Shown here piece after piece: positions 1 through 8,600 of a stretch of DNA of 64,000 bases. Below the pieces are notes generated by a model. It was not told where the DNA came from. It worked only from the letters and a program-made list of their open reading frames with translations, and ran no database searches. A program made the translations under genes and the position numbers. The DNA comes from Oceanospirillaceae bacterium. Lineage in GTDB: Bacteria; Pseudomonadota; Gammaproteobacteria; Pseudomonadales; Oceanobacteraceae. Numbering within the stretch: position 1 is the first letter of the stretch; each line of letters opens with the position of its first letter. The stretch lies in NCBI GenBank assembly GCA_024234265.1, contig JACKOM010000003.1:256032-320031 (forward strand). Direction: 5' to 3'.

Positions 1-132
1 CACAACTTTACGCTCAGTGGCATTGGCCTTAACCGGGTCAAAATCACTGATATGTTGCAGGTGAATCGAGTGGGTGCAGCCGCCTGTAAAAAGCAGCGTA
101 AGCACCAGCAGGCTTAAATAAATACGTTGCAT
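1..132 (-). CDS. Small lipoprotein, partial (3' end off the window)
   Basis: Reading from an ATG at 132, the first 44 residues are open to the window edge. They begin with a charged start and a hydrophobic stretch, then the lipobox-like LLFTGGC with Cys19, so signal peptidase II processing and outer-membrane or periplasmic anchoring are likely. No function can be assigned from the visible part. It lies just downstream of two more small lipoprotein genes on the same strand, with only 3 bases between it and the next, so the three are probably one operon. The stop codon is not in the window. Confidence 0.6.
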   Translation of the reverse strand, partial: MQRIYLSLLVLTLLFTGGCTHSIHLQHISDFDPVKANATERKVV

Positions 133-135
133 AAT

Positions 136-441
136 TTAACCCTTGTTGCAGTAACCACTGGCCACCACTTCCCGTTTAAATACCAGCACATACGCTGTGT
201 ATTGGAACTTGGTTAAAATACCTTCGATTTTGCCGCCCTGGCACTGGCTTTTTAAATCCAGAATGGCTTCATCCACAAAATCATTGCTGAAGGCTATGCC
301 TAAAAAATTCCAGCTGCTGGTGGTCGCAAATACTTCATGGCTGCGATTTGCCGGCACCTGGGTTAAGGATACGGAACTTAAACTCACACAACCGGTAAAA
401 CTGCTCAGCAGCATGCCCAGTAATACAAAACGTTTTAACAT
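136..441 (-). CDS. Small lipoprotein of unknown function
   Basis: This 101-residue protein has an N-terminal hydrophobic segment ending in the lipobox SFTGC, so it is a predicted lipoprotein. Two Cys in the mature part may pair. The start is uncertain: GTG at 447 and ATGs at 444 and 441 are in frame, but AAGGAG at 452-447 sits 5 bases before the ATG at 441, which favours that codon. It lies between two other small lipoprotein genes with short gaps (3 and 13 bases). I do not recognise the family with confidence; TRL-like small lipoproteins are similar in size and layout. Confidence 0.7.
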   Translation of the reverse strand: MLKRFVLLGMLLSSFTGCVSLSSVSLTQVPANRSHEVFATTSSWNFLGIAFSNDFVDEAILDLKSQCQGGKIEGILTKFQYTAYVLVFKREVVASGYCNKG

Positions 442-454
442 CATCACTCCTTAA

Positions 455-868
455 TTAACGGATGCAGTCGGCCTTCACGCCTACAATTTCACCGGTTACC
501 GGGCCAAAACCTTTGGCCTCACGCACCGAACGTATGCTGGTTAAACGGCCACTGGGGCACTTCACCAATAAATATTCCTGTAAACGCTGCGCATAGGTAT
601 CATCAAACACCGGGTTGCCTGTCTTAGGCCCCATGTTAATTAACGCCAGAATATCGCGCAGTTCTTTAAAATCCTGGGATGCCTTCCCCCGGGTGGCAAT
701 GCGCCCGGTCTCCGCGATACCCGCCATATTCAGGCCCAGCTCACTTAACTGAACCTCAACCTCCACCAGTTCACCGCGGCTCTGGTCTATGTCCCCTATC
801 TGCACCCGGTCCAGACGCGCACAACCACTGCTGCCTATCACCAGTGCCAACAGCACTATCCAACGCAT
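455..868 (-). CDS. Lipoprotein of unknown function
   Basis: A 137-residue protein starting with a short hydrophobic signal and the lipobox GSSGC. A longer in-frame extension reaches 958, but the ATG at 868 has a strong AGGAGGA ribosome-binding site directly upstream and places the lipobox at a normal distance, so the shorter form is chosen. The mature part has no motif I recognise. It is the first gene of a three-gene minus-strand run of small lipoproteins and is divergent from cobQ, the two starts being about 127 bases apart. Confidence 0.75.
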   Translation of the reverse strand: MRWIVLLALVIGSSGCARLDRVQIGDIDQSRGELVEVEVQLSELGLNMAGIAETGRIATRGKASQDFKELRDILALINMGPKTGNPVFDDTYAQRLQEYLLVKCPSGRLTSIRSVREAKGFGPVTGEIVGVKADCIR

Positions 869-995
869 GTTTCCTCCTGAAAAGCCAATGGCAACACAAT
901 TGCCGGGGCCATTATAAACACACCGCAAACAAAAACGATGGCATTTAAACTTTGGCACACAGGGCGGATATGTTTAAATCCTGCTCACTTTCAGC

Positions 996-2420
996 GTGTC
1001 TGCCACTATGCCAAATACACCCATAATGTTTATGGGCTGCACCAGCGATGCGGGTAAATCTTTTATTACCGCCATCGCCTGCCGCCTGCTCGCCCGTCAG
1101 GGCAAAAAAGTTGCGCCCTTCAAAGCGCAGAATATGAGTAATAACGCCGCGGTAACCGCCGATGGCGGTGAAATTGGCCGCGCACAATATTTACAGGCTA
1201 TTGCCGCACGCCAGACTCCGCGGGTGGAATTTAACCCGGTATTGCTCAAACCCCAGGCCAACGTGCTCAGCCAGATTATTTTATTGGGCAAGGCCGATCG
1301 TCTGCTCAGCAGTATGCAGTGGCATGAGCGGCGCGATTATTTATGGCCCGTGGTGCAAAACTGCTTAACCCAATTACAAGATGAATACGAGCAACTGGTG
1401 ATTGAAGGGGCCGGCAGCCCCGCCGAAGTAAACCTGCGTAAATCCGATATTGTGAATATGGAAGTGGCGCTCGCCTGCAATGCCGATGTGTATTTAATTG
1501 CCGATATTAACCGCGGTGGTGCCTACGCCCATTTGTACGGCACTTATTTATGTTTAAGCCCAGCCGAGCAACGACGGGTGAAAGGTTTTATTTTAAATCA
1601 GTTCCGCGGTGATGAGACTTTATTAAAAGATGCCAACGATTGGCTGCTGGAAAAAACCGGCATCCCCATTGTGGCCGTGATTCCTTACCTGCCCCACCAA
1701 TTGCCGGAGGAGGATAACTTTTTCCACCGCGGCCAAACCCGGCATGGGCACATTAACATAGGTTTAATTTGTTACCCTTACGCCAGCAACATGGATGAGT
1801 TTGATCCACTCGCCTATTGCGAAGGGGTCTCCCTGATTGCGGTGCGTGATGCCAAACAACTTGAAAATCTGGATGCGTTAATTTTACCCGGCAGCAAACA
1901 CGTGGCTGCAAGCCGTGAATTTTTAGCCGAAACCAAACTCGATGCCGCCATTCAGCAATTTGCGCAAACCGGCAAACCCGTATTGGGCATTTGTGGGGGC
2001 CTGCAATTACTCGGCGAACAGATTAACGATGACCACAATATCGAAGGCGGCAGCTTCAGCGGCTTAGGTTTATTGCCCCTGCACACCCAATTCCATACGC
2101 AAAAAACCACAGTGCAACGCAGCCTTAACTGGTTAGGTTCGGATTTACAGGTTTATGAAATTCATCAGGGGCAATCCCAAGCCATCACACCCCTAAATAG
2201 TTTTGTGGAAGATGGCAGCGGCTGGCAAAGGGATAATATCAGCTGCAGTTATTTACACGGGTTGTTTGAAAATAAAACCTTTTTGCAGAACTATCTCAAC
2301 AAACTCGGCTGGCAAGGCACCATTACAGATAACTGGCAAGCACATCTTGAGCATGAGCTGGAACGGGTCAGCGATTTATTAGCCGATAGGTTTACGTTTT
2401 TACAAGCGGAAAATAGATGA
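996..2420 (+). CDS. cobQ: Cobyric acid synthase
   Basis: Glutamine- and ATP-dependent amidation of adenosyl-cobyrinic acid a,c-diamide at four side-chain carboxylates to give cobyric acid, in cytosolic cobalamin synthesis. The 474-residue protein has the N-terminal dethiobiotin-synthetase-like domain with the P-loop variant GCTSDAGKS (about residues 14-22) and a C-terminal class-I glutamine amidotransferase domain with the nucleophile in GICGGLQLLG and a downstream HGLFE histidine motif. Length fits CobQ/CbiP. The start is either GTG 996 or ATG 1008; no strong ribosome-binding site decides. Its stop overlaps the next gene by 4 bases. No other corrin-ring genes are present apart from the adenosyltransferase at 2965-3600. 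Confidence 0.95.
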   Translation: MSATMPNTPIMFMGCTSDAGKSFITAIACRLLARQGKKVAPFKAQNMSNNAAVTADGGEIGRAQYLQAIAARQTPRVEFNPVLLKPQANVLSQIILLGKADRLLSSMQWHERRDYLWPVVQNCLTQLQDEYEQLVIEGAGSPAEVNLRKSDIVNMEVALACNADVYLIADINRGGAYAHLYGTYLCLSPAEQRRVKGFILNQFRGDETLLKDANDWLLEKTGIPIVAVIPYLPHQLPEEDNFFHRGQTRHGHINIGLICYPYASNMDEFDPLAYCEGVSLIAVRDAKQLENLDALILPGSKHVAASREFLAETKLDAAIQQFAQTGKPVLGICGGLQLLGEQINDDHNIEGGSFSGLGLLPLHTQFHTQKTTVQRSLNWLGSDLQVYEIHQGQSQAITPLNSFVEDGSGWQRDNISCSYLHGLFENKTFLQNYLNKLGWQGTITDNWQAHLEHELERVSDLLADRFTFLQAENR

Positions 2421-2833
2421 ATATCGAATACAAAATAAATGCGTCTATCAGCACAGAACAATTTATTGCGCTGTTAAATTCATCTGGCCTAGCAGAACGA
2501 CGCCCGGTGCAGGACCTGACCTGTATGCAGGGGATGATCACAAACAGCAACCTTACCGTCAGCGCCTGGAATGAAGGGGAATTAATCGGCCTTGCGCGCA
2601 GCATGACGGATTTTCATTATGCCTGTTATCTGTCAGACCTGGCTGTCAACCAGCAATATCAAAAGTCAGGCATTGGTAAAGAGCTGCAAAGGCTCACTCA
2701 GCAGGAGTTAGGGCCACGCTGCAAATTAATTTTAATTGCGGCTCCATCCGCCAATACCTATTACGGACATATTGGTTTTAGCCATAACCCACGTTGTTGG
2801 GTGCTAGAACCTACTAAACAAATTATTGACTGA
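2417..2833 (+). CDS. GNAT-family N-acetyltransferase
   Basis: This 138-residue protein has the core of a Gcn5-related acetyltransferase. The acetyl-CoA pyrophosphate-binding region is seen in the stretch around YQKSGIGKELQ (about residues 74-84), preceded by a beta strand with YLSDLAV and followed by a motif-B-like YYGHIGF. The substrate is unknown. The start ATG overlaps the cobQ stop in an ATGA arrangement, so the two are translationally coupled. A strong terminator lies about 35 bases beyond the stop. A role in cobalamin metabolism is suggested only by position. Confidence 0.85.
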   Translation: MNIEYKINASISTEQFIALLNSSGLAERRPVQDLTCMQGMITNSNLTVSAWNEGELIGLARSMTDFHYACYLSDLAVNQQYQKSGIGKELQRLTQQELGPRCKLILIAAPSANTYYGHIGFSHNPRCWVLEPTKQIID

Positions 2834-2865
2834 CCCCTGAGTTTTTAACGATTTTCCCTGCGACA

Positions 2866-2896
2866 TAAAAAACGCCGCATTATGCGGCGTTTGTTT
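2866..2896. terminator. Bidirectional rho-independent terminator
   Basis: Perfect 9-bp stem AACGCCGCA / TGCGGCGTT (2871-2879 and 2883-2891) with a 3-base loop, flanked by A-rich bases on the left and TTGTTTTT on the right. It can end the cobQ-acetyltransferase transcript and, read from the other strand, the corrinoid adenosyltransferase transcript. The next 60 bases hold an imperfect direct repeat of CTCAAGCTATCAGC. Confidence 0.85.
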
Positions 2897-2964
2897 TTCC
2901 AGCTTCAGACTTCAAGCTATCAGCGACTCGCTCAAGCTATCAGCTGCCCGCTCAAAACTGGCGA

Positions 2965-3600
2965 CTAATAATCCACCCCCTGACGGGCTTTCACCCCGGC
3001 GCGAAATGCGTGTTTAACATCATCAATATCAGAAACCGTATCGGCAATTTCACGCAGGGCGCTGCCACCACCACGGCCTGTCACCACCACGGTTTGCTCA
3101 CGCGGGCGGTTTTGCAGGGCATTTAATACGCGCTCTTCATCCAGATACTGGTAGGCCAGCATGTAGGTGAGTTCATCGAGAATGACGAGGTTATAGGCCG
3201 GATCTTTGAGCAGTTTTTCCGCATGGGCCCAGGTGGCTTCGGCGGCGGCGATGTCAGAACTGCGGTCCTGGGTGTTCCAGGTAAAACCCGTGCCCATTTG
3301 CTGGAAATACACCTGGGGCAGATGGTCGCGGATAAAAATTTCTTCGCCGGAGAGCTGCACGCCTTTAATAAATTGCACCACACCCACTTTATGGCCATAA
3401 CCCAAACTGCGCAGCAGCATGCCAAACGCGGAGCTGGATTTACCTTTGCCATTGCCGGTTAACAATACAATCAGGCCACGCTCGATATCCGCCGCGGCGA
3501 TATTGGCATCCACCTTGGCCTTCTGCTTTTGCATGCTGGCTTTGTGTTTGGCATTTTTTTTATCGTTGCCGTGCAAATCGTTGTTTTGTTCGTTTTCCAT
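2965..3600 (-). CDS. cobO: Corrinoid (cob(I)yrinic acid a,c-diamide) adenosyltransferase
   Basis: Transfers the adenosyl group of ATP to cob(I)alamin or cobyrinic acid diamide (CobA/CobO/BtuR family), in cytosolic synthesis or salvage of adenosylcobalamin. The 211-residue protein has a Lys/Gln/Asn-rich leader, the P-loop GNGKGKSSSAFG near residues 50-61, the family motif GVVQFIKG and ILDELTY further on. An upstream GTG at 3609 is possible, but GGGGTGAG before the ATG at 3600 reads as its ribosome-binding site. It converges on cobQ and its partner across a shared terminator. With cobQ present, either part of de novo synthesis or corrinoid salvage is supported. Confidence 0.93.
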   Translation of the reverse strand: MENEQNNDLHGNDKKNAKHKASMQKQKAKVDANIAAADIERGLIVLLTGNGKGKSSSAFGMLLRSLGYGHKVGVVQFIKGVQLSGEEIFIRDHLPQVYFQQMGTGFTWNTQDRSSDIAAAEATWAHAEKLLKDPAYNLVILDELTYMLAYQYLDEERVLNALQNRPREQTVVVTGRGGGSALREIADTVSDIDDVKHAFRAGVKARQGVDY

Positions 3601-3682
3601 ACCGCTCACCCCGTGAAGATGGCGGCCATTGTAGGGATTTAAGCCCCTGCATTCACCCCGCTATTTTGTGCGGGTATTTATC

Positions 3683-3708
3683 CGGGGAACCCTGAATAAC
3701 TCAGTGCC
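3683..3708. repeat. Solo end of the 271-bp MITE-like element
   Basis: The bases here match the left end of the MITE at 20851-21121 through the terminal inverted repeat and 5 bases beyond (GGGGAACC-CTGAATAACTC-AGTGCC against AGGGAACCTCT-AAATAACTC-GGTGCC), but nothing further matches. It ends just before the stop codon of the small gene at 3715, so it looks like a remnant or a single-ended insertion. Confidence 0.5.
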
Positions 3709-3714
3709 TTGCGC

Positions 3715-3909
3715 TTAAACTGCGATTTTGTCTTGCAGCTCTGCCAGATCACGCTGATGTTTTAAATGCACACGTTCGATCACTTCCAGAAAATACGCCG
3801 GGCGGCCGTATTTTTTCAGGTTCTGCATGGCCATCAGCTCACGCACGGCGATGGATTTATTTAATTCACGCACTTCGGGCATACGGGTTAAGTAGCTGTT
3901 TTTTTCCAT
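3715..3909 (-). CDS. Small conserved-looking protein of unknown function
   Basis: 64 residues, highly charged and predicted helical, without signal peptide or Cys. CAGGAG lies 7 bases before the ATG, which supports a real gene. I do not recognise the family. Its 3' end abuts the MITE remnant at 3683-3708 and it is divergent from the two-partner secretion operon. The 161 bases between it and tpsB hold no clear feature beyond the presumed promoters. Confidence 0.55.
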   Translation of the reverse strand: MEKNSYLTRMPEVRELNKSIAVRELMAMQNLKKYGRPAYFLEVIERVHLKHQRDLAELQDKIAV

Positions 3910-4070
3910 GGCGGGCTCCTGTTACATGGTGCAACAGATTACTTACACAATGCCCACAAAACAGGGCACCTAGGTGGGAAGTGCCTCTTACTTTAGTCAC
4001 ATGCAGCTCAATACCGAGCAGGGGAAAATAGGCGTCTACACTCAATGGGTTAGCCGTGAAGGAGTCTGCC

Positions 4071-5621
4071 GTGTTACGCCTTTTTGCCCTGCTGCTGTTA
4101 TTGCTCAGCCTGCCGTGTTCTGCGGCACAAGGCGTTTGGGTGGAAAGCATCCGTCTGCAGGGTTTTATTGCCCACCCGGCCCAGGGTATTACCCAGAATG
4201 ATTTGCTCGATCACATAGACCGCTGGCGCCTCGCCTACAAACCCATCATGCAGCTCAGTGAGCTGGATGAAATCGTGCATCAGATTAACAACTACTACAT
4301 AGACCACGGTTTCACCTTCGTGCGCGCCTACCTGCCCGAGCAGAAAGTGCAACGCGGCGTAGTAACCATTGGCATACGCGAGGATGTGTTATCCGAAGTG
4401 GTATTCCGCCAGGATGCCGATGCAGTGGTGGGCACCTACAAACACACCTTCAAACGCATGGTGGGGCGCCCCGTTTACAAACCCGCCATTGAAGAAGCCC
4501 TGCTGCTGCTCAACGATAACCCGGCCTACACCGCCTTTGCGTTTTTCTCCAAGGGCAACGGCGATAATGAATCGCGCCTGAATATCAACGTGCAGGAGGC
4601 CGATGCCATTACCGCGCGTATCGGTGCGGATAATTACGGCAGCAAAGCCACAGGTGAAAACCGCATCTGGCTGCACACCGGCTGGAGCAACCCATTCAAC
4701 TCCGGGCACCAGATCCGCCTTGCCCTCACCGCCGCACAAACCGATCAGAACAACCTGTTTGGCACCCTGAGTTACGACATTCCCCTAAGCGCCCGCTGGT
4801 TACAGCAACTCAGCTGGAGCCACCAGCAATACACCCTCGGGCAGGATTTAGAGAGCCTTGAGATCCACGGTGAAAGTGATGTGTACAGCCTGAGTTGGAC
4901 CTACAAACCCCTGCGCAGCATGGCCCTCACCCACCAGCACAGTTTTACCCTCGCGGCGCGCAGCAGCCAGCTGCAAAGTGATGTGATTATTGGCCTGTTT
5001 GATCAGCAGGAAAGCAGTTACGCCGCCGGATGGAGCTGGTCGCGCAGCGCTTACAACCTGGAAGACGGTGACCACCTCGCCACCACCCTGGGGCTTGATG
5101 CCATCCATGTGCCCGCCGCCGATGGCAGCAATGAACCCACCCGCACCCTGGGTAAATTCAGCATTGGCCTGCAGCAGGGTTTTACCCTTGGCCGCCACCT
5201 GCCCTGGCTGCGCAGCGTATTGATTAACCGCCTGAATATACAGGCCAGCCAACACCCTTTGCCCGGCATCGACAAACTGCCGCTCAGCGGCCCCTACGGG
5301 GTGCGCGCCATGCCGGCCAACAGCCTCAACGTGGATGACGGTGCCATCTGGCAAATGGAGCTGGTTTACCGCAATACCGCCCTGCTCGGCAGGCTCGAAC
5401 CCTTTTTGTTTTTTGATGCCGCCGCCGGCGACCGTTATGCCGGCGTGCAGGATAAAGTAAGTGGTTACTTCGCCGGTGGGGGTTTAGGTCTCAAGGCCAC
5501 CCTGTGGCACGGGCTGAGTTTCAACCTCACGGCAGGAAACGCCACGGCCGCTAAACTGGAAGACAGCGACCTGGAAAAACCGGCCACTGTATTTGGTCAG
5601 CTGAGTTATACGTGGGAATAA
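4071..5621 (+). CDS. Two-partner secretion outer-membrane transporter (TpsB, ShlB/FhaC/HecB family)
   Basis: Outer-membrane pore that recognises the N-terminal TPS domain of its TpsA partner in the periplasm and exports it. The 516-residue protein has a signal peptide (about 1-19), a POTRA region (about 22-150) and a 16-strand-type barrel rich in alternating aromatic residues. GPYGVRAMP near residue 405-413 corresponds to the conserved VRG/VRA loop-6 motif of the family. A GTG at 4056 would add five residues; GTG 4071 is preferred because AAGGAG lies 6 bases before it. The tpsA partner begins one base after its stop codon, so this is the first gene of a four-gene operon. Confidence 0.93.
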   Translation: MLRLFALLLLLLSLPCSAAQGVWVESIRLQGFIAHPAQGITQNDLLDHIDRWRLAYKPIMQLSELDEIVHQINNYYIDHGFTFVRAYLPEQKVQRGVVTIGIREDVLSEVVFRQDADAVVGTYKHTFKRMVGRPVYKPAIEEALLLLNDNPAYTAFAFFSKGNGDNESRLNINVQEADAITARIGADNYGSKATGENRIWLHTGWSNPFNSGHQIRLALTAAQTDQNNLFGTLSYDIPLSARWLQQLSWSHQQYTLGQDLESLEIHGESDVYSLSWTYKPLRSMALTHQHSFTLAARSSQLQSDVIIGLFDQQESSYAAGWSWSRSAYNLEDGDHLATTLGLDAIHVPAADGSNEPTRTLGKFSIGLQQGFTLGRHLPWLRSVLINRLNIQASQHPLPGIDKLPLSGPYGVRAMPANSLNVDDGAIWQMELVYRNTALLGRLEPFLFFDAAAGDRYAGVQDKVSGYFAGGGLGLKATLWHGLSFNLTAGNATAAKLEDSDLEKPATVFGQLSYTWE

Positions 5622-5622
5622 C

Positions 5623-8600
5623 GTGAAAACACTTAAGGTGCACCTGGCGCCGTATTACCTGATCTGTTTCTGCCTGCCGGCCTTCAGCCCCGCAGGCCAT
5701 GCCCTGCCCGCCATGCCCGTCACCGAGCAGGGCAGCGCCAGCGTGAGTATCAGCGGCAACCGCATGGATATCACCCAGCACAGCGATTTACTCATCAGCC
5801 GCCACAGCCAATATGACGTGGGCGCGGCGGAGAGCGTGGTGTACCTGCAACCCTCCTCCAGCGCTCTGGCCATCGCCAAAATCGACGGGGGTATGTCGCA
5901 GATACTCGGCCATATCAGCGCCAACGGGCGCCTCTGGTTAGTTAATGCTAACGGGTTTTTTGTGGGGCAGAACGCCAGCCTGGATACCGCCGGGCTGATG
6001 CTCGCCAGCCACGACCTGCAACAGGATGGCGCGGGTTTTAGCCTGCAACAGGGGCCGGGCAGCATCACCAACCTGGGCAGCATCACAGTGCAGGGCGATG
6101 GCCAGCTCACCCTGTTAAGCCGCCAGGTGGATAACCAGGGCCAGCTCAGCAGCGGCGGTGATCTGCTGATCAACACAGGTGAACGTTTATTGCTGCAGCC
6201 CAAAGGCCAGGGTTTTGCGGTGGAAGTACAACAAAACAGCAATGCCGGGCAGATCAGAAACAGCGGTGATATGCAGGGCCACTATGTTGCATTAAACGCC
6301 GACCGGAATATCAGCAGCGCAGAAATCACTATCAACAATACCGGCAATATCAGCGCCGTGGCCGTGCTGGAAAACAACGGCGAAGTGTATTTAAGCGCCC
6401 GCGGCGGGGATGTGATTCAGGATGGCACAGTGCAGGCCGCAGGTGGGCTGATTGATATCCATGCCGATACTTACCTGCAACAGGGCCAGCTCGATGCCAG
6501 CGCCGCCCCCGGGCAAAACGCCAACGGTGGCATGGTCAACCTGTGGGCCGACAAGGGCTTTGAGCTCAGTGGCAGCAGCCGCATCGCTGCCAACGCCAGC
6601 GGTTATGGCAACGGAGGGCAACTTAATTTAATCAGCCCGGGTTATGCCCTGCTGCACAGCGGTGGCTGGCTCAGCGCACGGGGTGGCGAGCTGGGGGGCA
6701 ATGGCGGTTTTGCCGAGCTTTCCGGCTGGCAGTTTGTGCTCAGTAATGGCCTCGCCGATATGCGCGCCCCCAAAGGCGCCGCGGGCACCTACCTGATCGA
6801 CCCTTACAACATCGAAATTATCGCCGGCAGCACAGACACCAATACTGCGTTTGGTGCGGGCAGTTATACCGCAAGTAATACCCCGGCGCAGATCGGGGCC
6901 GATAACATCACCACCCAGCTGGGGCTGGGCAATGTGACCATCAGCACCGCCGGTGCAGGAGGTGAAGCAGGCGATATCACCATTACCGGCGCGGTGGATC
7001 TCACCGGCAGCAATGGAAATACCCTGACATTCACCGCCGATGGTTCAATCGCCATCAATAACGATTTAACCAATACCGCCGACAGCACCAATATCAGCAT
7101 GACCGCAGGTGGCAATATCACGTTTTCCGCCGGCTCGCAGATTGATGCCGGTGCCGGCACCATCTCCCTGACCTCCGGCGGCAGTACCCAATTGCGCAGT
7201 GGCAGCCTGCAAACCACCAGCGCCAGCAATACCGCCATTAGCGTAACCACGACCAACAACCTTACCGGCAGCACCGATGACAGTGCCGATATCATCGCCA
7301 CTAATGGCGGCATCAGCCTGACTGCCGGTGCCATCAGCAGCCTGGAGCTGAATGTTAAAAAAGCCGGTTTCAATACCAGCGGAGTCTCCGGGGTCAGTGT
7401 GCGGGTGCAAGGCGATATGGAACTCACCGCCCTGAGTCTGGCAGCCTCTGCGCCACTGGGCATTCTGGGCTTCAGCACTAACAGCAACCGTATGGGCACC
7501 CTCACCCTGCCCACCACAGGCATCACGGTGAGTGGTGCACTCAACCTTTACACCGCCGATATTCTCGATGGGGATGGCGGTGATGTGATCATCAACAACA
7601 GCTCAGCCACCAGCATTCAACTCAACAACCCGGCGGCGGCTCGCTCCTTTGAACTGGGCATAGGTAATACCGGCCTGACAGTGGGCAATGCGCAGGGTCT
7701 CACGGCGAAAAACAGCACTGGCAATTTGCAGGTATCGGGCACCTTAAGCGGCGGTAATCTGACCTTAAGCAGCAGCGGCAATATGCAGATCAGCAGCTTA
7801 AGCGGTGCCGCCAGCTTGAATGCCAGCGCCACCGGCAGTATTACCATTCCCGATGCGGGCCTGAGTACCACCAGCGCTATCACCTTAAATGGCACAGATA
7901 TCATCGACAGCACAGCGCCGCGGGCCATTACCCTCAATACCAGCAGTCTGAATGTCACCACAGCCCTGGCGGGCGGTGATACCAGCATCAGCACCACGGC
8001 CACTAGTCTCGCCGTGAATAAGGGCACGGCCACGGGCCTTTTGAGTGTGAATAAAAGCAATGCGGGCAATCTCACCGTCAGCACAGTCGATAGTGGCGAC
8101 GGGGATTTAAGCCTGAACCTGACTAACGGCGACCTGATAGTGTCCGATACCCATTTGCAAACCACGGGCACCCTCACTGTGGTGGCAAATGATATTCACG
8201 ATAGTGACCGCATTGTGACCCTCAACGGCACGTTATTGGATATCACCCTTAATGGTACCAATATCAACGGCCTGACCCTGCGAGGCCTGGCCAATACCAG
8301 TGTGGCCATCGCCGGTACCTCTGCCACCGATTTAACCCTGTTAAGTGATTCAGGCAGTTTTACTGTGACCAGCATGGGCAACTGGGCGGGTGCCGTCACC
8401 CTGGATGCATTTAACCGCATTACCGTGCCCGATGCGGGCATCAGCAGCGACAGTACCCTCACGGTTAACGCAGGTTATGTGCGCAGCGCCAGTAGCGGCA
8501 CCAGCGCCACCCTCAATGGCGGATTTGGTTTAGTACTCGACCTCGGCCTGGGTAACGGCAGTGCCACGGTCAATACCACCAGCTTGTTTGGCGCTATTAC

